From NCBI GenBank assembly GCA_024276075.1, contig JAJRXX010000062.1, forward strand, positions 62,001 through 126,000: a DNA stretch of 64,000 nucleotides. Reading direction: 5' to 3'. Under the pieces are notes generated by a model. It searched no databases and was not told the origin of the DNA. It saw only the letters and a program-made list of their open reading frames with translations. This DNA comes from Planctomycetota bacterium. GTDB lineage: Bacteria > Planctomycetota > Phycisphaerae > Phycisphaerales > Phycisphaeraceae. The position numbers and the translations under genes are program-made. Each line of letters opens with the position of its first letter. Position 1 is the stretch's first letter. Below are positions 1 through 7,508 of the stretch, one piece after another.

Positions 1-315
1 GCCAGGCTCTCGCTGGGGCTTGTCGAACCCGACCGCTGTGTACGCAGGGAATCCCCCCTTCGATACCAACATCCCGTGCAACGGCTGTCGCATGAAGCCC
101 GCATCCGTTGTGATCGCGGGCCGACCCATCACGTACCAATACATGGGTAGGTCTTCAAAGTTATTGTGCTTGGCTTCCTCGAAGTCGAACCGGCGTACCA
201 ACCGCTTGCTACGCAGCAACAGAGCGCTGTCCACCTCTTGTGCATAACTCACCCATGGCAGCGTCGACAGACACAACCACAGCCCCAAGCAGGTTCTTAC
301 CGACCTTAGACGCAT
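1..315 (-). CDS. Secreted protein of unknown function, N-terminal part only
   Basis: Reading the minus strand from an ATG at 315 gives an open frame with no stop down to base 1, so the gene runs off the left edge; 105 codons are visible. The start MRLRSVRTCLGLWLCLSTLP is a signal peptide (basic n-region, leucine-rich h-region) with likely cleavage after SYA, leaving mature QEVDS. The mature part has RRFDFEEAKHNN and a MYWYVMGRP stretch. I do not recognise the family; similar openings are, to my recollection, seen in large planctomycete secreted or repeat proteins, but that is not shown here. It lies downstream of prfA on the same strand, separated by about 345 bp that contain a repeat, so it is probably transcribed separately. 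Confidence 0.72.
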   Translation of the reverse strand, partial: MRLRSVRTCLGLWLCLSTLPWVSYAQEVDSALLLRSKRLVRRFDFEEAKHNNFEDLPMYWYVMGRPAITTDAGFMRQPLHGMLVSKGGFPAYTAVGFDKPQREPG

Positions 316-660
316 TGAGTTGTTATCGGATCAAGCCACCGATGGACAACAAATAAGCATCCGGGTAATGGCCTGCCGCTGCCCCCAATTCGAGGTAGTG
401 GATAACTTTGAATCCAAACGTCATCACGACGAGCCACGATCGTCAGGGAGTGGGCATCTTCTGCTTTGAAAACACCTTATACGCATTGCGTATAGTTCTA
501 TCGCGTCGTAGGTGATGTAAATGATTGTCTGTTCTGTTCCCGCGTTCGCAGGCACCACGCAAACACGCAAGTATTAATCTTGATTGGTATTATCACCGAC
601 GTCTCGAATGATAATTCCCGCCAAGATATTCAACATGACCCACTACCCAATTCGATCGGT
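316..660. other. Intergenic region with one R1 repeat
   Basis: No gene is supported here. The stretch holds R1 repeat copy A at 479-590, directly downstream of prfA. The rest is unremarkable sequence that should include the promoter of the partial secreted-protein gene. I see no convincing -35/-10 pair. Confidence 0.6.
479..590. repeat. R1 interspersed repeat, copy A
   Basis: About 112 bp, beginning with the odd-length palindrome ATACGCATTGCGTAT and ending ATTAATCTTGATTGGTAT. It matches copies at 3241-3344 and 20498-20601 almost throughout, with a few inserted bases in the middle (around 555-565). The insertions shift any reading frame relative to the other copies, which argues that the element is non-coding. 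It lies 70 bp beyond the prfA stop codon, in the same orientation relative to the gene as the other two copies. Confidence 0.85.
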
Positions 661-1743
661 TTATAACGCCGCCAAACGCCTGGCGTGGTCCTCAGCCACC
701 AACGCCGCTAGCAGCTCATCGAGCTTACCCTCGAGGACTGACCGCAGGCCAAACGATCTGTCTAGCCGATGATCCACGACGATGTTCTCCTTGTACCGAT
801 ACGTCCGCACCCGCTCGGCCCGGCCAGCGGACCCGATCATCTTCGACCTCGCCTCGGCGCGCTGGGCGTCGAGCTGACGCTGATTGTGGTCATACACACG
901 GGCACGCAGCAGTTGCCACGCCTTGATCCGGTTCTGGTGCTGGCTCTTCGACTCTTGCATACGCACCTCGATCCCCGTCGGCTCGTGAACCAGGTGCACC
1001 GCTGTGGCGACCTTGTTCACGTTCTGACCGCCCGGCCCCTGTGCCGTCGTGATGTGTACCTTGACCTCCGACTCAGGGATGTCGATCTGCACGCGATCCG
1101 GCTCGGGCAAGACCGCCACCGACGCCGTCGACGTATGCACCCGCCCCTGCGCCTCGGTCGCTGGAACCCGCTTCACACAGTGCACGCCACCTTCGTAGCC
1201 CATCCCCTGCCACACGCCCGAGCCCTGGACACTCGCCACCGCGTGACGCACGCCGCCCTGATCGCCCCCCGAAAACTCCATTACCTCAAATCTCCAACCT
1301 TGCTGCGCCGCAAAACGCTGGTACATTTCAAATAGGTCCCCCGCCCACAGTGCCGCCTCCGCGCCGCCCGTTCCCGCGCGCACCTCCAGAATCACCGCCC
1401 CCACCGATCGGTCCTGGGCTGTGACCAATTCCCCCGCGATCTCGTCGAGCAACGCCTGCGCCTCGCCACGCAACGAGGGCAACTCCTCACGTGCCAACTC
1501 GACTAGTTCCTGATCGCCGCCCGCGTCGATGATCTGCTGATGATCGACGATCTGGCACTCCAAGCCTGCGTAGCGACGGTAACGCTCCACAAGATCGGAC
1601 AACGCCGCACGCTTGACCGACAGTTCCTGGACCAAGCGGTGATCCGTGACCACAGCCGGGTCTGACAACTGCCGCTCGAGTTCGTCATGCTGGACCGCAA
1701 GGGATTTGAGCTTCGCAATCAGGTTGGCGTTTTCTTCAGGCAT
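661..1743 (-). CDS. prfA: Peptide chain release factor 1
   Basis: Class I release factor that reads UAA/UAG stop codons on the ribosome and triggers peptidyl-tRNA hydrolysis. The PAT tripeptide in KRVPATEAQGRVHTS identifies RF1 (RF2 has SPF), and GPGGQNVNK carries the catalytic GGQ. I start at ATG 1743 (MPEENANLIAKL), giving 360 residues, the usual RF1 length. A longer in-frame start at 1824 would add 27 residues, but that extension (LTVAARYGYERI) is translated repeat sequence related to element R2 and should be ignored. No clear Shine-Dalgarno is visible. prmC, the usual neighbour, is absent; rpmE lies upstream on the same strand. Confidence 0.96.
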   Translation of the reverse strand: MPEENANLIAKLKSLAVQHDELERQLSDPAVVTDHRLVQELSVKRAALSDLVERYRRYAGLECQIVDHQQIIDAGGDQELVELAREELPSLRGEAQALLDEIAGELVTAQDRSVGAVILEVRAGTGGAEAALWAGDLFEMYQRFAAQQGWRFEVMEFSGGDQGGVRHAVASVQGSGVWQGMGYEGGVHCVKRVPATEAQGRVHTSTASVAVLPEPDRVQIDIPESEVKVHITTAQGPGGQNVNKVATAVHLVHEPTGIEVRMQESKSQHQNRIKAWQLLRARVYDHNQRQLDAQRAEARSKMIGSAGRAERVRTYRYKENIVVDHRLDRSFGLRSVLEGKLDELLAALVAEDHARRLAAL

Positions 1744-1835
1744 GTTATTGACACGAACCTGGATTATCCGCTCGTAACCGTAACGAGCCGCGACTGTGAG
1801 AGCGGGCCTTTCGACAACGTGCATTGCCCTAGCCC
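1744..1835. repeat. Degenerate R2-like repeat upstream of prfA
   Basis: On the minus strand this stretch reads CTCACAGTCGCGGCTCGTTA followed by CGG and an ACG-rich segment. That closely matches the inner part of R2 at 41275-41315 (CTCACAGTCGCAGCTCGTTA). The terminal inverted repeats of R2 have decayed here. It fills the gap between rpmE and prfA and explains the spurious N-terminal extension of prfA. The boundaries are approximate. Confidence 0.55.
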
Positions 1836-1895
1836 AGATCGGCGCACGCAGACACCGCCGTCACAATACGAACGCGGCTTACGAGTTAAACGCGG

Positions 1896-2129
1896 CTAGG
1901 CTTTTTTAGCGGAGCTTTTTTTATCGAAGTACGAGCCCTGGAACTTCTTCTGGAACTTCTCTACCCGACCTGCGGTATCGATGAACTTTTGCTTGCCGGT
2001 AAAGTACGGATGGCAGTCGCTACAGATATCGACGTGCAGTTTCTTGACCGTGCTGTGCGTGGTAAACGCATTACCACAAGCGCACGTCACGCTGCACTCG
2101 ACGTATTCGGGGTGGATATCGGTCTTCAT
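1896..2129 (-). CDS. rpmE: Large-subunit ribosomal protein bL31
   Basis: A 77-residue structural protein of the 50S subunit. [20 protein letters not shown] is the typical L31 opening, and the cysteine pairs CAC and CSDC make it the zinc-binding (C+) form. The C-terminus is lysine/serine-rich (KKSSAKKA). The start is supported by AGGAG about 9 bases upstream of the ATG. It precedes prfA on the same strand; an rpmE-prfA neighbourhood is common in bacteria. The intervening gap is occupied by a degenerate repeat. Confidence 0.96.
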   Translation of the reverse strand: MKTDIHPEYVECSVTCACGNAFTTHSTVKKLHVDICSDCHPYFTGKQKFIDTAGRVEKFQKKFQGSYFDKKSSAKKA

Positions 2130-2225
2130 GGGCCGGGCTCCTGATCCTGCTGATCGACCATCGCTAGAAAAGGTATTGTATCACCCTGCCACCAGCATTC
2201 AATCACCCCGCAAGAGCTGTACCCC

Positions 2226-3122
2226 ATGTACGTCTACCTCAACGGCCAAATGGTCGATCAACGCGAAGCCAAGATCAGCGTCGGCGACGCGGGACTCCAG
2301 CACAGCGTAGGGCTGTTTGAGACCATGGGGGTCTACCACGGCAGGGTGTTCCGCGTCCAGGACCACCTCCAACGGCTGGCAAACAGCGCTGCTACGCTTG
2401 GCCTAACCCGCGAAATCGACCTCAACCAGCTATCACACGCCATCGAACAAACCATCGAGCACAACAGGCTCGACCACGCTCGGCTACGCCTGACCGTCAC
2501 CGCGGGCACCACCTCGCTGCTGCGTCCCTCAACCGACAGCGACCCAGCCATCGAACCCACCGTCCTGGTCACCCCCAACGAGCCGATCACCTACGATCCG
2601 GCCTACTTCGAGCAGGGCGTCGCTGTGATAATCGCTTCATCCACAACCAACCCGTTCGACCCCACCGCTGGGCACAAGACCCTCGCCTACTGGCAGCGGC
2701 TACGCACACTGCGCCAAGCGGCGTCAACCGGTGCCGGAGAGGCCATCTGGCTCACCACCACCAACCACATCGCTAGCGGAGCGGTCAGTAACATCTTCCT
2801 CGTCAAAGACGAGCAACTGTTCACCCCCATCGCTCGCGGCGAAGAAGTCCAAGGCTCACTGCCCGCACCGGTCCTGCCTGGTATCACACGCGCAACGATC
2901 ATCGAGTTAGCCGAAAACACCAACATCTCCGTTACACGCAGAATGCTCCAGATCAACGACCTGCTCGAAGCTGATGAGGTCTTCCTAACCAACTCCGGTT
3001 GGCTGATGCTACCGGTCAACCGCGTTGAGAAAAAGCAAATCGGTGACGGCAACGTCGGCCCGATTACACGACAACTCCGCACCGCACTGCTCGACCTAAT
3101 CGACCGCGAAACCAATAGTTAA
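2226..3122 (+). CDS. Class-IV PLP aminotransferase / aminodeoxychorismate lyase-like
   Basis: A 298-residue fold-type IV PLP enzyme. MYVYLNGQMV, GLFETM and the hydrophobic LQRLANSAATLGL match the N-terminal domain. The PLP lysine is expected in GHKTLAYWQRLR. SGAVSNIFLV, the LPGITR turn and TNSGWLMLPV are the conserved C-terminal motifs. The family includes branched-chain aminotransferase (IlvE), 4-amino-4-deoxychorismate lyase (PabC) and D-amino-acid transaminase. Sequence alone does not separate them safely; the short length favours PabC- or DAAT-like members. It is a single gene, divergent from rpmE and convergent with the DUF89 gene. Confidence 0.88.
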   Translation: MYVYLNGQMVDQREAKISVGDAGLQHSVGLFETMGVYHGRVFRVQDHLQRLANSAATLGLTREIDLNQLSHAIEQTIEHNRLDHARLRLTVTAGTTSLLRPSTDSDPAIEPTVLVTPNEPITYDPAYFEQGVAVIIASSTTNPFDPTAGHKTLAYWQRLRTLRQAASTGAGEAIWLTTTNHIASGAVSNIFLVKDEQLFTPIARGEEVQGSLPAPVLPGITRATIIELAENTNISVTRRMLQINDLLEADEVFLTNSGWLMLPVNRVEKKQIGDGNVGPITRQLRTALLDLIDRETNS

Positions 3123-3139
3123 CTTCGCACCGCGCGTTA

Positions 3140-3178
3140 TCTCCTCCCCTCCCTCGCAGGGAGGGGCCGGGGGAGGGT
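3140..3178 (+). terminator. Stem-loop after the aminotransferase gene
   Basis: CCCCTCCCT-CGC-AGGGAGGGG is a perfect 9-bp GC-rich hairpin, followed by GGGGGAGGG, about 20 bp after the stop codon. There is no U-tract, so it may be a strong pause, an mRNA stabiliser or a dispersed GC-rich palindrome rather than a classical intrinsic terminator. Confidence 0.5.
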
Positions 3179-3240
3179 TGGACACCCGGCTTTTACAAAT
3201 CACACGCCCAGGCAGAAGAACCCGCTCCAAACAGAATCTA

Positions 3241-3344
3241 ATACGCATTGCGTATAATTCTAGCGCGTCGTAAGTGATGTAAGTTATTGTCTGCCCTGTT
3301 TTCGCGTTCGTAGACACCGCGCAAGTATTAATTTGAATTGGTAT
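3241..3344. repeat. R1 interspersed repeat, copy B (overlaps a gene end)
   Basis: 104 bp from ATACGCATTGCGTATAATTC to ATTAATTTGAATTGGTAT. The 3' end of the DUF89 gene lies inside it: the TAA stop at 3328-3330 and the last codons (DYTNSN) come from the repeat. It lies between the convergent aminotransferase and DUF89 genes. Confidence 0.87.
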
Positions 3345-4458
3345 AATCCCCCGCCTGATCAAACTTCAGTGCCAAGTCAAACACCTCACCGCCCAATACG
3401 CTCGCCACGCCAATGTCCTTGACCATCGCGATCTTTAGCACGTCGCAGGTAAACGTGGCCTCGAAATTCGACTCCAGTGCTCGCCCCATACCCTCGAGCA
3501 CCACCAGGTCCACCGCACGCCGACTTACCGCCTCGTTCAGCGCCGATGAGCACTTCGACAGGTCGATCAACGGCGTCCCGTTGCCGCTGGGGACCAGTTC
3601 CAGGCTGCCCTTAGCTAGGGCATCACGGATCGTCGCGTCCCACCGGGCGACCTCGCCGATCATGACTTCCAGTTCCGCATGTGTGATGTCGTTCAGAGAT
3701 GCGGTGGTATTGGCTGTCATCACCACGCCCGTGCCCCGTTTCAGGAGTGCCCGTGCCAGCGGGATCATGCCCAGCACAATGTCGAACCCCGCGTTGTCCA
3801 CGAACAGCACCGCAGATTGATACACCTGCCCGTGGTGCCAACGATCGAGCCAGCGATCCAGATCGTCGAACAACCACGGCCGGGGCTTGAGCTTCGACCG
3901 GGTCTCATGAAAGTCGGCACCGCCCGATTTGTATAGCTCCAGCGTCGCCGACACGCCCAAGTCGAATATATTGCCCGCGAAAACGCCCTCGATCAGCCGC
4001 ATCGCACGCTCCTGGTTCGGTAGCGCGTCCAGGTCCGCCAACACGCCAGGCAGAAGCGCCATCGCAGCGTGGTTTTCTTTTTCCTTCGCCAAGCGGTACG
4101 CGTCATCAAACCCGAACTCACGCAACACACGCTCACGCTCGACGCAGATCGCCAGGATGTCGAGCCGACCGAACTTGCTCGGCTGCTGCGCCAACGCGTC
4201 GAGGTATCTGTAAAACACCGCTGCCGCCTGATCGGCGCGACGCTCAATCTCTGCCGCGTCCAGGCCCCGGGCCCGCCCCTCATTCACCGCTTCTTCCATC
4301 AGTGACGGGAAATGATTGCGGAATAGCGCCAGCCAATACGCTAGCCGTTGTTTGTCGGGTCCAAGCTCCCACGCGCATGGCAGATACCCCTGCGGGTCCG
4401 CCAATAGCGGCAAAACGCCGGTCGTCACGGGCTGCGTCGTCGGTGTGTCCATGGTCAT
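3328..4458 (-). CDS. DUF89 / PanK4-type damage-control phosphatase
   Basis: About 376 residues. The stretch VLFVDNAGFDIVLGMIPLAR followed by LLKRGTGVVMTANTTASLND is the hallmark of metal-dependent DUF89 proteins of the subgroup related to the C-terminal domain of pantothenate kinase 4; the Asp-Asn pair and later Asp residues bind the metal. Family members dephosphorylate damaged or surplus phosphometabolites, such as phosphopantetheine derivatives or sugar phosphates. The substrate here is unknown. I use ATG 4458 (MTMDTPTTQ), with GGGA upstream. A GTG at 4476 and an ATG at 4452 are alternatives. The start lies just after the hisH stop, so the two genes are probably cotranscribed. The last residues and the stop codon come from R1 copy B. 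Confidence 0.85.
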   Translation of the reverse strand: MTMDTPTTQPVTTGVLPLLADPQGYLPCAWELGPDKQRLAYWLALFRNHFPSLMEEAVNEGRARGLDAAEIERRADQAAAVFYRYLDALAQQPSKFGRLDILAICVERERVLREFGFDDAYRLAKEKENHAAMALLPGVLADLDALPNQERAMRLIEGVFAGNIFDLGVSATLELYKSGGADFHETRSKLKPRPWLFDDLDRWLDRWHHGQVYQSAVLFVDNAGFDIVLGMIPLARALLKRGTGVVMTANTTASLNDITHAELEVMIGEVARWDATIRDALAKGSLELVPSGNGTPLIDLSKCSSALNEAVSRRAVDLVVLEGMGRALESNFEATFTCDVLKIAMVKDIGVASVLGGEVFDLALKFDQAGDYTNSN

Positions 4459-4477
4459 TCTTAAATCCCGGCCCACT

Positions 4478-5116
4478 TTAGATCGATACGAAATTGCGCA
4501 GGATATTTAGCCCCACACGCTGCGATTTCTCAGGGTGAAACTGCGTCGCCCATACGTTTTCGCGCCACACCGACGCGCAAAATTGTATGCCATAGTCCGC
4601 TGTGGCACTGATGACCGGAGCCTGGTCGGTTACTGTGGGCTGCGCGTAGTAGCTGTGCACAAAATACACCGCGTCCCCTTGCGACAAGCCCCGTAGCAGC
4701 GGGTCGTCTCGCTGCCACTCGATCGTGTTCCAACCCATGTGCGGCACTTTGAGCCGACTGCCATCCGGAGCGTCATTGGAGAACCGTACCACCGGCCCCG
4801 GCAACACACCCAACCCTTCAACCAATTCGCCATCTCCCGCGTCCTCCTGCGAGCCGTCAAACAACAGCTCCAGCCCCAGGCAAATACCCAGGAACGGCTT
4901 ACCCCCACCGATATACCCGCGGATCGCCTCCACCCAGCCCCCGCTACGCAAATGCGACATGCCATCGGCAAACGCCCCGACGCCCGGCAGCACCAGCTTG
5001 TCCACGTCACTGACCTGTGTCGCGGACGACAGGATCACCGCCTGCGCACCGACGTGCTCAAACGCCTTTTGCACACTGCGCAGATTACCCATCGCGTAGT
5101 CGATGATACCGATCAT
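4478..5116 (-). CDS. hisH: Imidazole glycerol phosphate synthase glutaminase subunit HisH
   Basis: Glutaminase subunit that feeds ammonia to HisF in histidine biosynthesis. IGIIDYAMGNLRSV is the standard start. GICLGLELLFDGS holds the nucleophilic Cys, and QFHPEKS holds the catalytic His and Glu of the class I glutamine amidotransferase triad. About 212 residues from ATG 5116, the usual length; an in-frame start 8 codons upstream is less likely. hisF and hisA are not in the window, so the his genes are dispersed. The DUF89 gene follows at once on the same strand. Confidence 0.95.
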   Translation of the reverse strand: MIGIIDYAMGNLRSVQKAFEHVGAQAVILSSATQVSDVDKLVLPGVGAFADGMSHLRSGGWVEAIRGYIGGGKPFLGICLGLELLFDGSQEDAGDGELVEGLGVLPGPVVRFSNDAPDGSRLKVPHMGWNTIEWQRDDPLLRGLSQGDAVYFVHSYYAQPTVTDQAPVISATADYGIQFCASVWRENVWATQFHPEKSQRVGLNILRNFVSI

Positions 5117-5227
5117 CAGAAAAGAACACCCCAGTCGCATACACGGATGGCTTTATCAAAGACCAACCGCCAGCAGACGATCTTATTTATTAACGGTGAT
5201 AACTTAGACGACCTGTCACCCGAGGTA

Positions 5228-5872
5228 TTAGTCGTACAACGAGACGACGATTTCGACCCGGCGGCTCTTGGCCTTGGTGCCTCGCGGGAACCACTGCCCC
5301 AATCCCACAGCTTCCATTCGATGCGGGTCCACGCCCTGCTCCTGGAGGTAGCGATGCACAGACGCAGCACGGTGCAGGCTCAGTTCAAGGTTGTCCGACC
5401 ACTTGCTCTTTTTAATTTTGTCCGTGTCCGTGTAGCCTTTAACCAAGACCCTCTTGTCTGAATAGTCACGCTTAATCACACCCGCGATGCTTTTGAGCGT
5501 CTTGCGCGCCGAGCTTCGCAAAGCAGACTTGCCCGGTGCAAAAAGAATGTCACCCGGCACGCGCACCGTGATCTCGCCCGGCCCCTGGATCGTCTCCACA
5601 CCCTGGATACCGCTGAAGCCGGTGTTCGCCGCGGCAACGGGAACGATATTCACGCTGGCGATTTGATCCTGCTGTGCGACGAGATTCCGATGCTCCATCT
5701 CCGCCGCCCGCAACGCCAGCCTTAACCGACCCAATTCCTCCTGCAACTCATGGTTCTGAGTCCATAGGTCGTCATTCTCTGTCTTAAGCTGATCGTACTG
5801 ACAGCCCATCAGCGAGCCCACCGCCGCCACGAGCAACACCGCACTGATTTTCATCATTCCATCGCGTTTCAT
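5228..5872 (-). CDS. OmpA-family lipoprotein (peptidoglycan-binding)
   Basis: 214 residues from ATG 5872, with AAAGG upstream. A longer frame reaching 6082 runs back into the prepilin peptidase gene and is not used. The N-terminus MMKISAVLLVAAVGSLMGC is a lipoprotein signal with lipobox LMGC. A heptad-like stretch (NDDLWTQNHELQEELGRL, about residues 28-66) predicts a coiled coil. The C-terminal 120 residues carry the OmpA/MotB signature (VKGYTDTDKIKKSKWSDNLE, then LSLHRAASVHRYLQEQGVD). Such proteins are envelope-anchored and bind diaminopimelate in peptidoglycan, as Pal and OmpA do. No tol genes are adjacent, so a Pal role is only possible. Confidence 0.88.
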   Translation of the reverse strand: MKRDGMMKISAVLLVAAVGSLMGCQYDQLKTENDDLWTQNHELQEELGRLRLALRAAEMEHRNLVAQQDQIASVNIVPVAAANTGFSGIQGVETIQGPGEITVRVPGDILFAPGKSALRSSARKTLKSIAGVIKRDYSDKRVLVKGYTDTDKIKKSKWSDNLELSLHRAASVHRYLQEQGVDPHRMEAVGLGQWFPRGTKAKSRRVEIVVSLYD

Positions 5873-5973
5873 GATCGCTTGCCTTTCAGCTTCGGTGCAC
5901 CGAGACCGATGCAACCGGCGTTTTATGCCCCCCATCAGCCAAACAAACCGACTCAACTGCCCAACACACCCCG

Positions 5974-7116
5974 TTAAAATATACCAAAAAACGACCAGAA
6001 TATCTCCCGGGCCGCCAGCATCCCCACCCCCGCCAAAGCCAGATACGGGCCGTATGGGATTACCCGCCCCCTGCTCTTCCACAGCCTCGCCAGCCCGCCC
6101 TGCACCGCTGCGGCAAATAGCCCTAGAAACGGCGCGATGAAGAACACCGCCACCGCGTCACCCGCCCCCAGCACGCACCCAATCGCCGCCAACAGATGCA
6201 CATCGCCCAGACCCATCGCCTCGCGGCCAAACGCCAACGTACCCAGAATGCGTATACCCCAAATGACGCCCCCGCCCACCAGGTATCCGCACAAAACACC
6301 CCCCAACACACGCAGGCCAAGCGGGTACTGATTCTCCGCGGGCAGATAATCCTGAGGCACATTCATCAGCGCCAAGCCCACCGCAGCGCCCAGCACCGGC
6401 AAGCCTACAAATAGGCATTCCTTGAGCACCTCTCGCCGCGGGTGGGGGTGTGACAAAAACGCGTCCGCGGGTTCGGCCTCGTCTAGCGTCTCTTCCACCT
6501 CGTCAAAGCTACGTGGTAGTAGCCGCAGGTGCAGCAGCAGCAACGCGACGGTTAGCCCCACCACGCCACCGACCGTTGCGCCAAGACCCCGCGCATCGAC
6601 CACCGGCGCCGTCTGCTCCATGGCTGGTAGCCAAATCGCCGCGGTCGGTAGTATCACCAGCGCCGCGAGCGTCACCGTCTGCGGGATCCGTACCGGGATG
6701 ATGAACAGCCGGGCGTCGATCACCGTCGCCGCCAAGAGCGCCGCGACCATCACCAATTGCACCACAAACGCTGGCCACGTCGCACCCAAGCCTGCTTGCA
6801 CAAACTCGAGACGCAAACCGCTCACGTAATCGACCAGGTACACGCCCACGAACATCGCAGCGCACAACAACTCGATCAACGGGTACTGCACGCTGATACC
6901 CGTCTTGCACGACCGGCACTTGCCACGCAGAAGCAGCCAACTCAGTAACGGGATGTTGTCGTACCACGCGATCTGTTTGCCACACCCCGGGCACCGCGAC
7001 CGGGGTGTCACCAACCCGATCCCTTCGGGCATCCGGTAGATCACCACGTTCAGGAAGCTGCCCACGCACGCGCCGTACACCGCCAATAGGATCAGCCAAG
7101 GTACGTGCTGGGGCAT
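5974..7116 (-). CDS. Prepilin peptidase (type IV leader peptidase, PilD/GspO family)
   Basis: Polytopic inner-membrane aspartyl protease that cleaves and usually N-methylates prepilins. The N-terminal domain has YGACVGSFLNVVIYRMPEG and two CxxC pairs (CPGC, CRSC) typical of bifunctional enzymes. The catalytic aspartates are in ATVIDARLFIIP and the GLGDVHLL (GxGD) motif. At 380 residues it is about 100 longer than most PilD proteins; the extra part is a linker after the sixth hydrophobic block (DEVEETLDEAEP) plus added hydrophobic segments. The start has GGAG 7 bases upstream. It is a good candidate to process the pseudopilins at 40.3-42.6 kb. Confidence 0.92.
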   Translation of the reverse strand: MPQHVPWLILLAVYGACVGSFLNVVIYRMPEGIGLVTPRSRCPGCGKQIAWYDNIPLLSWLLLRGKCRSCKTGISVQYPLIELLCAAMFVGVYLVDYVSGLRLEFVQAGLGATWPAFVVQLVMVAALLAATVIDARLFIIPVRIPQTVTLAALVILPTAAIWLPAMEQTAPVVDARGLGATVGGVVGLTVALLLLHLRLLPRSFDEVEETLDEAEPADAFLSHPHPRREVLKECLFVGLPVLGAAVGLALMNVPQDYLPAENQYPLGLRVLGGVLCGYLVGGGVIWGIRILGTLAFGREAMGLGDVHLLAAIGCVLGAGDAVAVFFIAPFLGLFAAAVQGGLARLWKSRGRVIPYGPYLALAGVGMLAAREIFWSFFGIF

Positions 7117-7171
7117 ATAAGCTCCGGGATCAAAGATTGGTTAATTAATTCACTTACCACAACCCGGGTTC

Positions 7172-7465
7172 TCACAGGTCGCCCGCTCCCTCATCCCCGC
7201 GGCCAGCCACCCGTAGCTTACCCTCAACGTCGGTGGTCAGTTGGGCAATCCGCTGCTGGGCTGTGTCCAGGATCGATCGGCACTGACCGATCAGCTTCGT
7301 CGCTTGCTCGTACTGGGCCAAGCTCTGCTCCAGGCCGACCTCACCCGACTCGATCCGCTCGATCACAGCCTCGATCTGCTCGATCGCCTGCTCAAACCGC
7401 ACCGGCTCGACGCCCGGAGAATCATCCCCGCTATCACTGTCCTGCTTGGTCTTGCGATTGGTCAT
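7172..7465 (-). CDS. xseB: Exodeoxyribonuclease VII small subunit
   Basis: A 97-residue acidic helical protein. RFEQAIEQIEAVIERIESGE followed by GLEQSLAQYEQATKLI is the XseB signature. It assembles in several copies with XseA to degrade single-stranded DNA. The first ~22 residues (MTNRKTKQDSDSGDDSP) form a disordered polar extension. xseA, often the upstream neighbour, is missing; nadB is upstream on the same strand with a 43-bp gap. Confidence 0.92.
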   Translation of the reverse strand: MTNRKTKQDSDSGDDSPGVEPVRFEQAIEQIEAVIERIESGEVGLEQSLAQYEQATKLIGQCRSILDTAQQRIAQLTTDVEGKLRVAGRGDEGAGDL

Positions 7466-7508
7466 CCCATTGAGTTTACAAAAAGTCGCCGCCCCGCGGC
7501 TGGGTAGC

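Noticed and set aside
661-1824. Longer prfA start at 1824
   Set aside because: The extra 27 residues are translated repeat sequence shared with R2 and the remaining protein has exactly the usual RF1 length.
3096-3362. Minus-strand ORF over R1 copy B and a similar one at 20410-20604
   Set aside because: The protein similarity between them (NTCAxSxNAKxxQTITYI) simply reflects the shared repeat. Copy A has insertions that break the frame, so no conserved gene is indicated.
6050-6082. Long start for the OmpA-like lipoprotein within the prepilin peptidase gene
   Set aside because: It would overlap the upstream gene. The lipoprotein signal and ribosome site place the start at 5872.
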